Below, piece after piece: positions 9,360-17,498 of a DNA stretch of 64,000 nt (positions are counted from its first letter, which is position 1; the number at the start of each line of letters is the position of its first letter). The DNA lies in assembly GCF_000420325.1 (NCBI RefSeq), contig NZ_ATUS01000002.1:1-64000 (forward strand), in the 5' to 3' direction. Under the pieces are notes generated by a model that was not told the DNA's origin, searched no databases, and was given only the letters and a program-made list of their open reading frames with translations. The DNA comes from Spongiibacter tropicus DSM 19543 (GTDB lineage: Bacteria > Pseudomonadota > Gammaproteobacteria > Pseudomonadales > Spongiibacteraceae). Position numbers and translations under genes: made by a program.

Positions 9360-10613
9360 ATGTCAAACGCAGTATACGTTCTGGGCGGTGCACAATCTGA
9401 CTTCGCCCGAGACATGCACAGTGAAGGCCTGAGCGTCTTCGATCTGTTCAAGGAAACATTAGCCGAAGCACTCGAGCAATGCGATTTACCCGCGGAAGAC
9501 ATTCAACGCGGGCATGTTGGCAACGCCTCCGGCGACGTATTGACCGGCTATGCGCAGATGGGTGGCTTTTTCGGCATGGCCGATCACCGCCTTGCCGGAA
9601 TGCCAGCCGGGCGACACGAAGCCGCCTGCGCCTCGGGCAGCATGGCTCTGTTGGGCGCCATGGCCGATATCAGCGCGGGCTACTATGACGTGGTCTGCGC
9701 AGCCGGTGTAGAGGTAATGGGGGTCGACACCGCAAACCTGAAAGAGTTTGCCACCGTTGACCAAGCTATTGGCAGCCACGCCTGGCCCTCGGAACGCAAA
9801 CAGGGCCACTGGGTCTGGCCCTATCTGTTCAGCCAGTTCCTGATCGACTACCGCGAGCGCTATGGCGTTGACTACCGCCACCTTGGGGAAATCACCCGAC
9901 TGAACTTGGAGAATGCCCGGAAAAACCCCAATGCCCGAGGTCGCAGCTATGCCTCAACGCCAGCCTGCTTTATCGAAGACGACGTTGCCAATCCGAAATC
10001 CATGGATGAGTTTCGCAAGCACGATACCTGTCGCACGGCAGATGGCGCCGCCTTTGTGTTTCTAGCCAGTGAAGCCTATGCGCGCAGCTACGCACAGCGG
10101 CGCGGTATTCGCTTTGAAGAGATTCCACGCATCAAGGGCTTCGGCCACGCCACCATGCCAACCGAGCTGCAAACCAAGCGGGAAATCAATCAAAAATCGG
10201 GTAGCCCGTACTATATGCCGCACCTGCACAACACCATTCAACAGGCTCTTCAGCGTGCCAGCTTCTCAGCAGTCACCGACGTTGACCTCATGGAAGTTCA
10301 CGACTGCTTCAATATCTCTGAGTACATGATTATTGACCACAGCGGGCTTGTGCAGCCCGGATGCGCCTGGCAGGCCATCGAAGATGGCAGCATCGCCCCC
10401 GGCGGTAGGTTGCCGGTCAATCCCAGCGGCGGCCTGCTGGGCGCAGGTCACCCCATCGGCTGTACCGGGGTGCGCATGGCACTGGATGCTTACAAACAGG
10501 TCACTGGCCAAGCAGGCGACTACCAAATCGGCGGTGCAAAAAACGCCATGACGGTGAATGTTGGCGGAACGCTCACCACCACGGCAGCCCTCATTATAGG
10601 ATGTGACGACTAA
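9360..10613 (+). CDS. SCP2/SCPx-type thiolase (acetyl-CoA acyltransferase family)
   Basis: A 417-residue thiolase-fold protein. The nucleophilic Cys lies in EAACASGS (about residue 90). The motif MEVHDCFNI and the C-terminal GGLLGAGHPIGCTG are characteristic of the sterol-carrier-protein-X thiolase branch rather than FadA or PhaA. The usual GATG is GCTG here. Such enzymes act in side-chain or ring beta-oxidation of steroids and other branched acyl-CoAs, or as non-thiolytic homologues. RBS GGAG lies nine bases before the ATG. The stop and the next start overlap as TAATG, showing translational coupling. Confidence 0.87.
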   Translation: MSNAVYVLGGAQSDFARDMHSEGLSVFDLFKETLAEALEQCDLPAEDIQRGHVGNASGDVLTGYAQMGGFFGMADHRLAGMPAGRHEAACASGSMALLGAMADISAGYYDVVCAAGVEVMGVDTANLKEFATVDQAIGSHAWPSERKQGHWVWPYLFSQFLIDYRERYGVDYRHLGEITRLNLENARKNPNARGRSYASTPACFIEDDVANPKSMDEFRKHDTCRTADGAAFVFLASEAYARSYAQRRGIRFEEIPRIKGFGHATMPTELQTKREINQKSGSPYYMPHLHNTIQQALQRASFSAVTDVDLMEVHDCFNISEYMIIDHSGLVQPGCAWQAIEDGSIAPGGRLPVNPSGGLLGAGHPIGCTGVRMALDAYKQVTGQAGDYQIGGAKNAMTVNVGGTLTTTAALIIGCDD

Positions 10614-10975
10614 TGACCTCGACAGACACACTCAGCACCCAGCGCAGCACCGAAGAGGTTGTTCGCCATCACCTGGCGTCCCTGCTGGACGGCAACATCG
10701 ACCGCATTCTGACCGACTACGATGACTGCACCACGGTCTTCACCCCGGACGGCCCGGTCCAAGGCCTGGAGCCTCTGCGCCAGTTGTTCCAGAACTTTCT
10801 GGGCCAGCTCCCGCCGGGCAGCTTGGAAAAACTGGAGGTGTCCCGCCAGGATATTCGGGGCGACAGCGCCTATCTGCTCTGGCGCATTCCGGGACTGTTT
10901 GCACTGGGCACCGACACGCTGGTCATTCGAGACGGCAAGATTCGCCTTCAATCTTTCGCCATTGCCGCCAACTGA
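10613..10975 (+). CDS. SnoaL/NTF2-like small protein coupled to the thiolase
   Basis: A 120-residue protein with the cone-shaped NTF2/SnoaL-like pattern: an N-terminal helix pair (EEVVRHHLASLLDGNID), DCTTVFTPDGPVQGLEPLR, then strands around DSAYLLWRI and DTLVIRDGKIRLQSF. Members include ketosteroid-isomerase-like enzymes, polyketide cyclases and non-catalytic binding proteins. Its start overlaps the thiolase stop by one base, so the two are probably made in fixed ratio. In this context an isomerase, hydratase-like or acyl-binding role is possible, but no catalytic residue can be assigned with confidence. Confidence 0.78.
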   Translation: MTSTDTLSTQRSTEEVVRHHLASLLDGNIDRILTDYDDCTTVFTPDGPVQGLEPLRQLFQNFLGQLPPGSLEKLEVSRQDIRGDSAYLLWRIPGLFALGTDTLVIRDGKIRLQSFAIAAN

Positions 10976-11005
10976 AAAAGGCAAGCAATAACCACCCGTC
11001 CGTTT

Positions 11006-11028
11006 GCGGCCCCCGGGGCCGCCTTTTT
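11006..11028 (+). terminator. Terminator of the receptor-SDR-thiolase-SnoaL operon
   Basis: GCGGCC (11006-11011) pairs with GGCCGC (11017-11022) across a short GC loop, and T5 follows at 11024-11028. It lies 30 bases after the SnoaL-like stop and ahead of the convergent receptor gene. Confidence 0.8.
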
Positions 11029-11041
11029 ATACAGATACCAC

Positions 11042-13195
11042 TCAGAACTGATAGCTCAACGACAGCTTGTAGTTGCGGGGCTGGCCGTACTCAAGCTGGC
11101 TATAGAAGCCGATCTGGCTGTAATACGTCTCGTCCAGCGCATTCTCCATATTGAACTGTGCAGCCAATTGCTCAGTGAACTGATAACGCAGCATCATGTT
11201 CACCAGGCTGTAGGCCTTTTGCTCCAGCCGTTCCTGCTGGCTCGTCACCGGATTGTCGACATCGGTGTAATTGTCGCCCTGCCAGTTCACCCCACCTGCG
11301 ACCGTCAGCTTGTTCAACACGCCACCAAAGCGATAGGTCGTGTAGAGCTTCAGCATTTCCCGAGGCTGATCGGTATTCACCTTTTCGCCACTCGCATCCT
11401 CCGCGGTGAAACGGGTATAGCTAAAGCTGACATCCCAGCCGTCGGCCAGCTGGCCGACCAGCTCCAACTCCACCCCCTGAGTTTCCGCGCCATCAGCCTC
11501 GTAATAGGCCTGACCGAGCCCCCCGGTGCCGGGCACGGTTTCCCCGGCATCCAGCTGCCCCAACTTATCTTGTTCAATGCGGAAGACACTGACCGTGGTA
11601 TGCAGTGCGTCATTAAAAAAGCGGCTCTTCACCCCAAGCTCCTGGCTCTTGCCGAGAACCGGGTCGAGGAAACGCCCCGTTATGTCCTGGAAATTCTGCG
11701 GCTGAAAAATCTCGGTATAGCTGAGGTACAGCTTATGCCTTGAACTCAGGTCGTACAGCGCCCCCGCATAAGGCACCCACACCCCGGACTCAGAAAACGC
11801 CACCTTGGTATTGCCAAAGGTATAACCGTCGCGCTCCCAATCCGACACCCTGCCGCCGACAATCACCTTAAACGCGTCGCTGACGGACAGCCGCGTAGCG
11901 AGATAGATGCCGGACTGCCGGGTGTCCATATCGACATCTTTGCTGCTGGCACCCCAGCTAGGCTTAGGATAGCGACCATCCCAATCATAGAAACTGCCGA
12001 CGGGGGGCACGGAATTGACCGCACTCACATAACCGACTTCATTCTGATGGCTGTCGAGTACACCGAGTGTTAATTCATGCTGGCGCGAAAACAGTGTGTA
12101 CTCACCGCTTAGCTGGGCGCTCAGGCTGGTCATTTCACGCTCGGTATCGGAGCGGCGCGGTGACGCACCCAGGCCATTTCCGGTGGCCTTATCGACTACG
12201 CCATAGAGATACACCAGATCAAGGTCGGCCTCATTAACACTGTGGTTAACGTTCAATTTAAGTCGCCAGTTGTTGCTGAAGTCATGGACAACATCGAGAT
12301 AGCTGTTCTCGACGGTTGATGCCCACGATGTCCAACTTGCCCCCGTCGATGTAGACCGCGCCCAATCGGTTCTGGACCCGTCGCTATACCACACCGGCAG
12401 CCCACCCCAAGTTGAGCCTTCCGGCAGATTGTCCTGACGACTGCCCCCCACTCTCAGCAAGGTCTGCTCGGAAATATCGGCATCGACGACCGCATACACC
12501 GCCCGCTTGCGTTCGCTGGCGAAATCACGAAAGGAATCCGCATCTTCATACACGACCACAGTGCGGCCACGCAGTGAACCGCTGCGATTCAGCGCACTGC
12601 CCAGGTCGACCTCCAGACGGCGTGAGTTCCAGCGTCCGAGCGTCACCGTGGCGTCGCCGCTGAACTCGCGAGCATTGGCATGCTTGCGCACCAGATTGAT
12701 CGAAGCCGAGGGATTCCCCGCTCCGGTCAACAGCCCGGTGGCCCCCCTAACAATTTCAATGCGCTCATACAGCGCCATATCACTCTGCGTTTCGCCAGCA
12801 TCGCCACCGGACTGCCAAGTCACCGGCACCCCGTCAATTTGATAGTTGTCGATATCAAAACCGCGCGCCGAAAAACGCTGACGAGAACTGTCCAGCCCCT
12901 TGGCAGAGACACCCGCCGCATTATTTACCACGTCGGTCAACGAACGCAGGTCCTGATCTTCAATGCGCTGAGAAGTCATTACACTCACCGACTGTGGCGT
13001 TTCATAGAGTGTCAGACCCAGTCCCGTTGCGGTGTCAATTTGCTCGTTGATTGTGTATTTCCCGGTAACCACAATCTCTTCCGGCTTCGCCGGCGATGTC
13101 TGATCTGCCGATGCGCTAGCCGCAAAAGCGCTACCACCGGCGAACAGGCCTAATCCCAGAACAATGCGGGAAATCGAATAGCCAAGTTTGGTCAT
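11042..13195 (-). CDS. TonB-dependent siderophore receptor (FhuE/FpvA-like)
   Basis: A 717-residue outer-membrane receptor with a signal peptide (cleavage near ASA-DQ, about residue 30) and TonB-box-like EEIVVTGKYT. A plug follows with ETPQSVSVMTSQRIEDQ, FSARGFDIDNYQIDGVP and ERIEIVRGATGLLTGAG. The barrel ends in YKLSLSYQF. The ETPQSVSV and GFDIDNYQIDG motifs are typical of ferric-hydroxamate/pyoverdine/coprogen receptors (FhuE, FpvA). A Fur-box-like site lies 40 bases upstream, so iron starvation should induce it. It imports a ferric siderophore, probably foreign, since no biosynthesis genes are nearby. No signalling extension is seen at the N terminus. Confidence 0.92.
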   Translation of the reverse strand: MTKLGYSISRIVLGLGLFAGGSAFAASASADQTSPAKPEEIVVTGKYTINEQIDTATGLGLTLYETPQSVSVMTSQRIEDQDLRSLTDVVNNAAGVSAKGLDSSRQRFSARGFDIDNYQIDGVPVTWQSGGDAGETQSDMALYERIEIVRGATGLLTGAGNPSASINLVRKHANAREFSGDATVTLGRWNSRRLEVDLGSALNRSGSLRGRTVVVYEDADSFRDFASERKRAVYAVVDADISEQTLLRVGGSRQDNLPEGSTWGGLPVWYSDGSRTDWARSTSTGASWTSWASTVENSYLDVVHDFSNNWRLKLNVNHSVNEADLDLVYLYGVVDKATGNGLGASPRRSDTEREMTSLSAQLSGEYTLFSRQHELTLGVLDSHQNEVGYVSAVNSVPPVGSFYDWDGRYPKPSWGASSKDVDMDTRQSGIYLATRLSVSDAFKVIVGGRVSDWERDGYTFGNTKVAFSESGVWVPYAGALYDLSSRHKLYLSYTEIFQPQNFQDITGRFLDPVLGKSQELGVKSRFFNDALHTTVSVFRIEQDKLGQLDAGETVPGTGGLGQAYYEADGAETQGVELELVGQLADGWDVSFSYTRFTAEDASGEKVNTDQPREMLKLYTTYRFGGVLNKLTVAGGVNWQGDNYTDVDNPVTSQQERLEQKAYSLVNMMLRYQFTEQLAAQFNMENALDETYYSQIGFYSQLEYGQPRNYKLSLSYQF

Positions 13196-13234
13196 GTGCG
13201 AGCCTTATCGAAGGAAAATTTCCCGCACATTAAA

Positions 13235-13253
13235 GATAAGGATTATCATTATC
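13235..13253 (-). promoter_or_regulatory. Fur box upstream of the siderophore receptor
   Basis: The 19 bases match the canonical GATAATGATAATCATTATC at 17 positions by hand count. They lie 40 bases before the receptor start codon in an A/T-rich region. Confidence 0.85.
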
Positions 13254-13364
13254 AATAATAAGATAGCGACCCGCTATTCTCATCGCCCACGTCCAGTAAC
13301 GTATATCTCCCGATTCATCGGGCTTTCCGCGCGGTTCACATTATATTGCTTGCGCCTTATTAAT

Positions 13365-13383
13365 TTTAATGATAATCATTATC
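13365..13383 (+). promoter_or_regulatory. Fur box upstream of the 70-residue microprotein
   Basis: The 19-base window matches the Fur consensus at 17 positions, with an uninterrupted GATAATCATTATC core at 13371-13383. It ends 27 bases before the microprotein start, so this gene should be iron-repressed independently of the divergent receptor. Confidence 0.85.
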
Positions 13384-13410
13384 ATAAATTCAGCAAAGTG
13401 AGACTCCACC

Positions 13411-13623
13411 ATGTTATGCATCGACGCTTGGCTTGAACGGAAAGATCCTCAACTGCGACTGCTCAACAGTGACACCGGACGCGAGCACTGCCGCCTCAGC
13501 GGCGAGAGTCTGGAAGAGCTGATCAGCAGTGGTGAACTCGACCCCGCAGAGCTTTCGACGCGACCACTCAATGACCCCGATATCATTGCCACAGTGCTTC
13601 GCAGTCAGTGGCGACAACAATAA
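13411..13623 (+). CDS. Fur-flanked 70-residue microprotein of unknown function
   Basis: I do not recognise this protein. It is acidic and soluble-looking, with no signal peptide or membrane segment. It opens MLCIDAWLERKDPQLRLL; the middle has SGESLEELISSGELDPAELS and the end is DPDIIATVLRSQWRQQ, suggesting short helices. The only Cys residues are Cys3 and Cys26, with a His at 25. It lies between a strong Fur box 27 bases upstream and another Fur-like site beginning 9 bases after its stop, then fpr. The position implies an iron-starvation role, perhaps as an adaptor for the reductase or receptor. The ribosome site (GTGAGACTCC) is weak. Confidence 0.7.
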   Translation: MLCIDAWLERKDPQLRLLNSDTGREHCRLSGESLEELISSGELDPAELSTRPLNDPDIIATVLRSQWRQQ

Positions 13624-13632
13624 ACCACAAAC

Positions 13633-13651
13633 GCAATTGATAGTCATTATC
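13633..13651 (+). promoter_or_regulatory. Fur-box-like site upstream of fpr
   Basis: The best 19-base alignment to the Fur consensus gives 15 matches, with GATAGTCATTATC at 13639-13651. It lies 53 bases before the preferred fpr start. It is weaker than the two sites upstream, so fpr may be only partly iron-controlled. Confidence 0.6.
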
Positions 13652-13704
13652 AACTAATGATACAATGGGCCTCATCGCGCAGCGTCACCCAGCGGAGGCC
13701 CCAA

Positions 13705-14478
13705 GTGTCCAAGTTTATTCAGGAAACCGTCACGCATATCCATCACTGGAACGACTCCCTGTTCAGTTTCCGCACTTCACGGCAGCAATCCCTGCGCTTT
13801 GAAAATGGCCACTTCATCATGATTGGCCTGGAGGTTGAGGGAAAACCGCTGATGCGCGCTTACAGTGTGGCCAGCGCCAACTATCAGCCCGAATTGGAGT
13901 TTTTCAGCATCAAAGTGCCAGACGGACCACTGACCTCGCGTCTGCAGAACATTCAGGTTGGCGACCGGGTCATCATGAGCACCAAGCCCACAGGCACGCT
14001 CATTGCCGGGAATCTGAAACCGGGCAAGCACCTCTATTTGCTGGGTACGGGTACCGGGCTGGCGCCCTTTCTGAGCATCATTCGCGATCCGGACATTTAT
14101 GAGCGCTTCGAAAAAATTATTCTCGTCCACGGCGTTCGTCATGTCTCCGAGCTCGCGTATCAACAACTGATTGAAGAAGCCTTGCCACAGGACGAATACC
14201 TGGGCGACTGTGTTCGCGAACAACTGATTTACTACCCCACCGTCACTCGCGAGCCCTACAAGCATAACGGTCGCATTACTGACCTGATGACCAGCGGCAA
14301 GCTGTTTCTGGACATTGGTCTTCCCAAGCCGACAAGCGACGACGACCGCTTTATGCTCTGTGGCAGTCCGAGCATGTTGAAAGACCTTTGCCGCATTCTG
14401 GATGAGCGCGGCTTCACTGAATCCCGTCACGGTCATCTGGCCGACTACGTTATTGAGCGGGCATTTGTAGAGCAGTAA
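13705..14478 (+). CDS. fpr: Ferredoxin/flavodoxin-NADP+ reductase (FprA type)
   Basis: A 257-residue flavoenzyme moving electrons between NADPH and ferredoxin or flavodoxin. FAD-binding RAYSVAS is at about 51-57, the NADP motif GTGTGLAPF at about 114-122 and LCGSPSML near 222. The C terminus ends ERAFVEQ, like the AFVEK end of Azotobacter and Pseudomonas FprA. I chose GTG at 13705 because AGCGGAGG lies just upstream and the N terminus (SKFIQETV) fits the family. An ATG at 13657 in the same frame adds 16 unlikely residues and lacks a ribosome site. Context is iron-regulated: such reductases support siderophore-iron release, Fe-S repair and oxidative-stress defence. Confidence 0.93.
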   Translation: MSKFIQETVTHIHHWNDSLFSFRTSRQQSLRFENGHFIMIGLEVEGKPLMRAYSVASANYQPELEFFSIKVPDGPLTSRLQNIQVGDRVIMSTKPTGTLIAGNLKPGKHLYLLGTGTGLAPFLSIIRDPDIYERFEKIILVHGVRHVSELAYQQLIEEALPQDEYLGDCVREQLIYYPTVTREPYKHNGRITDLMTSGKLFLDIGLPKPTSDDDRFMLCGSPSMLKDLCRILDERGFTESRHGHLADYVIERAFVEQ

Positions 14479-14555
14479 CACCGACGCGCCGGTGAAGCGG
14501 CTGCGTCCAAACTCTGCGATAATAGGCGCCTTTCAGCAGGATTCCGTTACGCGCC

Positions 14556-15770
14556 ATGTCCCAGCAGCACTATGACGTTATTATCCTCGGCGCGGGAGCG
14601 TCGGGGTTGTTCTGTGCCTTTACCGCCGCACAGCGCGGACGCCGGGTACTGGTGCTGGAACGCGCCAACAAAGTCGGCAAGAAAATCCTGATGTCCGGCG
14701 GCGGCCGCTGCAATTTCACTAACCACTTTGTCGAAGCTGATAATTTTATTTCCGGCAATCGACATTTCTGTAAAGCGGCCCTGACTCGCTTCAACCAATG
14801 GGATTTCATCGCCATGGTCGAGCGCTACAACATCGCCTATGAAGAGCGCAAACACAACCAGTTATTCTGCCTCGACTCCGCCAAAGACATTCTCAATATG
14901 CTGCTGGACGAATGCGCCAGCGCCGGTGCCGACATCCGCACCCACTGCGAACTGACTCAGGTAACCGCACAGAAAGAAGACGACTATCGCTACGAACTGG
15001 CCGTCAGCACGCCGCAGGGTGAGGAGCGCCTGCACTGCGAATCACTGGTAGTGGCCACCGGCGGCCTGTCGATACCCACACTGGGCGGCAGCGGTATTGG
15101 TTACGACCTCGCTCGACAGTTTGGCCTGCAGCTCACCCCACGCGACGCCGCGCTGGTGCCCTTTATGTTCAGTGATCAGATGAAAGGCCTTTGCGAGCGC
15201 CTGTCCGGGCTTGCCCTCGACGTGGAAGTCAGCGCGAATAATCGAACATTCCGCGAGGCCCTGTTGTTTACGCATCGAGGGATGAGTGGCCCGTCAATGC
15301 TGCAGATATCCAACTACTGGCATCCCGGCGACAGCATTAGCATTAATCTGTTACCCGATGACAATGCCGGTGACTGGCTGTTGACGGCCAAACAGCAACA
15401 TCCCCGCAGCCTGCTGCGCAGCGTACTCGCTCAGAAATTGTCAAAGGGTCTGGTCGCGGAATTGCAGCCGCTGTGGTGGGCGCAACACAGTGAAACGCCG
15501 CTGGCCGAGTTCAGCGACAAAGCCCTGCGCAATATTGGCGAGCAGCTTAACCAGTGGCGTTTAAAACCCTCGGGCACAGAGGGCTATCGCACCGCAGAAG
15601 TTACCCGAGGCGGGGTAGATACCGACGGTATCAGCTCCAAAACGATGGAAGCCAAACAGCAGCCCGGTCTGTACTTCATCGGCGAAGTGCTGGACGTGAC
15701 CGGCTGGCTGGGTGGCTTTAATTTCCAGTGGGCCTGGTCGTCCGGCTACAGTGCTGGACTCGCGGTATAA
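14556..15770 (+). CDS. HI0933/YhiN-family FAD-dependent oxidoreductase
   Basis: A 404-residue flavoprotein. The N-terminal dinucleotide motif GAGASG (12-17) is followed by GKKILMSGGGRCNFTN (42-57), diagnostic of the HI0933/YhiN (BaiN-like) family. The C terminus has GLYFIGEVLDVTGWLGGFNFQWAWSSG, typical for the closing FAD contacts. The physiological reaction of proteobacterial members is unclear; a related gut enzyme, BaiN, has been linked to bile-acid reduction. It is preceded by the reductase gene with 77 bases between them and is convergent with the alcohol dehydrogenase. A second member of the superfamily lies at 19605-20867. Confidence 0.88.
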   Translation: MSQQHYDVIILGAGASGLFCAFTAAQRGRRVLVLERANKVGKKILMSGGGRCNFTNHFVEADNFISGNRHFCKAALTRFNQWDFIAMVERYNIAYEERKHNQLFCLDSAKDILNMLLDECASAGADIRTHCELTQVTAQKEDDYRYELAVSTPQGEERLHCESLVVATGGLSIPTLGGSGIGYDLARQFGLQLTPRDAALVPFMFSDQMKGLCERLSGLALDVEVSANNRTFREALLFTHRGMSGPSMLQISNYWHPGDSISINLLPDDNAGDWLLTAKQQHPRSLLRSVLAQKLSKGLVAELQPLWWAQHSETPLAEFSDKALRNIGEQLNQWRLKPSGTEGYRTAEVTRGGVDTDGISSKTMEAKQQPGLYFIGEVLDVTGWLGGFNFQWAWSSGYSAGLAV

Positions 15771-15774
15771 CGCA

Positions 15775-16818
15775 TCACTCGGCCGCGTCGCCATCCATGA
15801 CTAATACCTTAGCCCCACGGACTTGACGGGTTTTCAGGGAGACCAGCGCGCGATTGGCATCGCGCAGTGAAAAACATTCGACCTCGGGGCGAATCCCGGC
15901 CTCCGCCGCCAGCCGCAGGAACTCGACAATATCTCGACGCGTAACATTGGCGACCGTCTTGATTTCCTTTTCTCGCCACAGGTCACGGGGATAGTCCAGC
16001 GATGTCAGCACCGTATTGTCGCGGTCTTCCTTGCGAATGGCGTTAATCACCAGACGGCCGCCGGGCAGCAGTTGCGACATGGCGGAGACCACCGGGAGCC
16101 ACGCGGGCGTGGTGTCGATAATGGCATGCAGCGGCTGCGGCGCAGCATCGGTGGTATCCCCTGCCCAGTCCGCGCCCAGCGAACAGGCAAACTCGCGGCT
16201 TTGCTCATCGCGAGCAAAGACATATACCGGCGAATCCGGATACAGGTGGCGAGCCAGTGGCAAGACCAGATGCGCAGAGCCACCAAAGCCGGTCAACCCC
16301 AACCGCTGGCCGTTCTCAATCCCCGCCAGACTCAGCGAGCGGTAGCCAATGGCGCCTGCGCACAACATCGGCGCCGCCTGAATATCCTCTAGCCCCTCAG
16401 GCAACGGTACGGCATAGCGGGCATCCACCACCATATACTCGGCATAGCCGCCATCGATATCCAGACCGGTACCGCAAAAGTCAGCGCAAAGATTTTCCCG
16501 TCCGCTGCAGCAGTATTCACACTCACCGCAGGCACTGGCGATCCAGCCTACCCCGACCCGCTCGCCGGGGCGCCGTATGCTCACGCCGTCGCCGACCGAG
16601 GCAATGTGCCCAACGACCTGATGCCCCAATATTCGCGGCAGTTCCGCAGGCGACAACCGGCCCTCAATTTCGTCCAGTTCGGTGTGGCAAACACCGCAGG
16701 CCGCCACGTGTATGAGCACCTCACCCGGCGCCGCAGCGGGCGTTGGCAACCTTTTAAAAACCAGTGGTTCACTGTCGGCGCTGATGGCCCCCAGCGTTTC
16801 CAAACACATCGCATCCAT
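15775..16818 (-). CDS. Zinc-dependent alcohol dehydrogenase family protein (MDR)
   Basis: A 347-residue medium-chain dehydrogenase. Catalytic-zinc ligands are in CGVCHTELDE (Cys41 and neighbours) and GHQVVG (His66). The structural-zinc lobe has Cys97, Cys100, Cys103/104 and Cys111. The cofactor fold is weakly marked (GLTGFGGSAHLVLPLAR). It belongs to the branch often labelled zinc-binding alcohol dehydrogenase family protein and oxidises alcohols or reduces aldehydes with NAD(P). GGAG lies seven bases before the ATG. It is convergent with the upstream flavoprotein, five bases apart, and divergent from the DUF2058 gene. Confidence 0.87.
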   Translation of the reverse strand: MDAMCLETLGAISADSEPLVFKRLPTPAAAPGEVLIHVAACGVCHTELDEIEGRLSPAELPRILGHQVVGHIASVGDGVSIRRPGERVGVGWIASACGECEYCCSGRENLCADFCGTGLDIDGGYAEYMVVDARYAVPLPEGLEDIQAAPMLCAGAIGYRSLSLAGIENGQRLGLTGFGGSAHLVLPLARHLYPDSPVYVFARDEQSREFACSLGADWAGDTTDAAPQPLHAIIDTTPAWLPVVSAMSQLLPGGRLVINAIRKEDRDNTVLTSLDYPRDLWREKEIKTVANVTRRDIVEFLRLAAEAGIRPEVECFSLRDANRALVSLKTRQVRGAKVLVMDGDAAE

Positions 16819-16964
16819 TGCCTGACTCCGATCTTGGTCGTAAACAGCAGCCCAGTCTGTAAACCTACCGCGTCAATACCTCGCTGCAAACCGCTCAGGC
16901 GAATCGAAGCGCAGGGCAATCCGCGTTAGAATAGCGCGATCATCATCCACGACCGGAGCGGCAC

Positions 16965-17498
16965 ATGGCATCGCTGCAAGAACAACTGCTGAAGGCGGGA
17001 CTCGCCGACGAGAAAAAGGCCAAGCAAATCAAGAAAGAGCAGCGTCAGGCCAAGAAAGCCAACAAGGGCAAACCCCAGGTCAATGAGTCGCGGCTGGCAG
17101 CGGAAAAGGCGCTGGCAGAAAAAGCCCAACGCGACCGCGAGCTGGGGCGTCAGCGCCAGGCCGAAGCTGACAAAAAAGCGATTTATGCGCAAATTGTGCA
17201 GTTGGTTAACACCAGCCGTATCGACCGCAAAGGCGGTGAGGTTGCCTACCAGTTCACCGATGGCAAAAAGATCAAAAAGCTCTATGTCACGTCCGCGCAG
17301 CAGAACCAGCTCACCAAGGGCATGATCGCGATTAGCAAACTGGGGGAAGAGTACGAACTGGTACCCGCTAATATCGCCGAGAAAATTGCCCAGCGCGATG
17401 CCTCGGTGATTCTTGTGCGCAACCAGCCCGGTGCCGATCAGGTCGATGAAGACGACCCCTACGCGGACTACCCGATTCCCGACGATTTGATGTGGTAA
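16965..17498 (+). CDS. DUF2058 (YaiL-like) protein
   Basis: A 177-residue soluble protein with the DUF2058 hallmark start [21 protein letters not shown] and a long lysine/arginine-rich coiled region up to about residue 85. A compact C-terminal domain follows ([17 protein letters not shown], then [18 protein letters not shown]), ending in an acidic tail ([14 protein letters not shown]). E. coli YaiL, a homologue, is described as nucleoprotein/polynucleotide-associated; function is otherwise unknown. RBS GGAGCGGCAC precedes the ATG. Its stop overlaps the recQ start, so a link to nucleic-acid metabolism is plausible by context only. Confidence 0.87.
   Translation: MASLQEQLLKAGLADEKKAKQIKKEQRQAKKANKGKPQVNESRLAAEKALAEKAQRDRELGRQRQAEADKKAIYAQIVQLVNTSRIDRKGGEVAYQFTDGKKIKKLYVTSAQQNQLTKGMIAISKLGEEYELVPANIAEKIAQRDASVILVRNQPGADQVDEDDPYADYPIPDDLMW

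Noticed and set aside
13657-13704. Upstream ATG extension of fpr
   Set aside because: It has no ribosome site, begins six bases after the Fur-like site and adds residues not found in FprA proteins.
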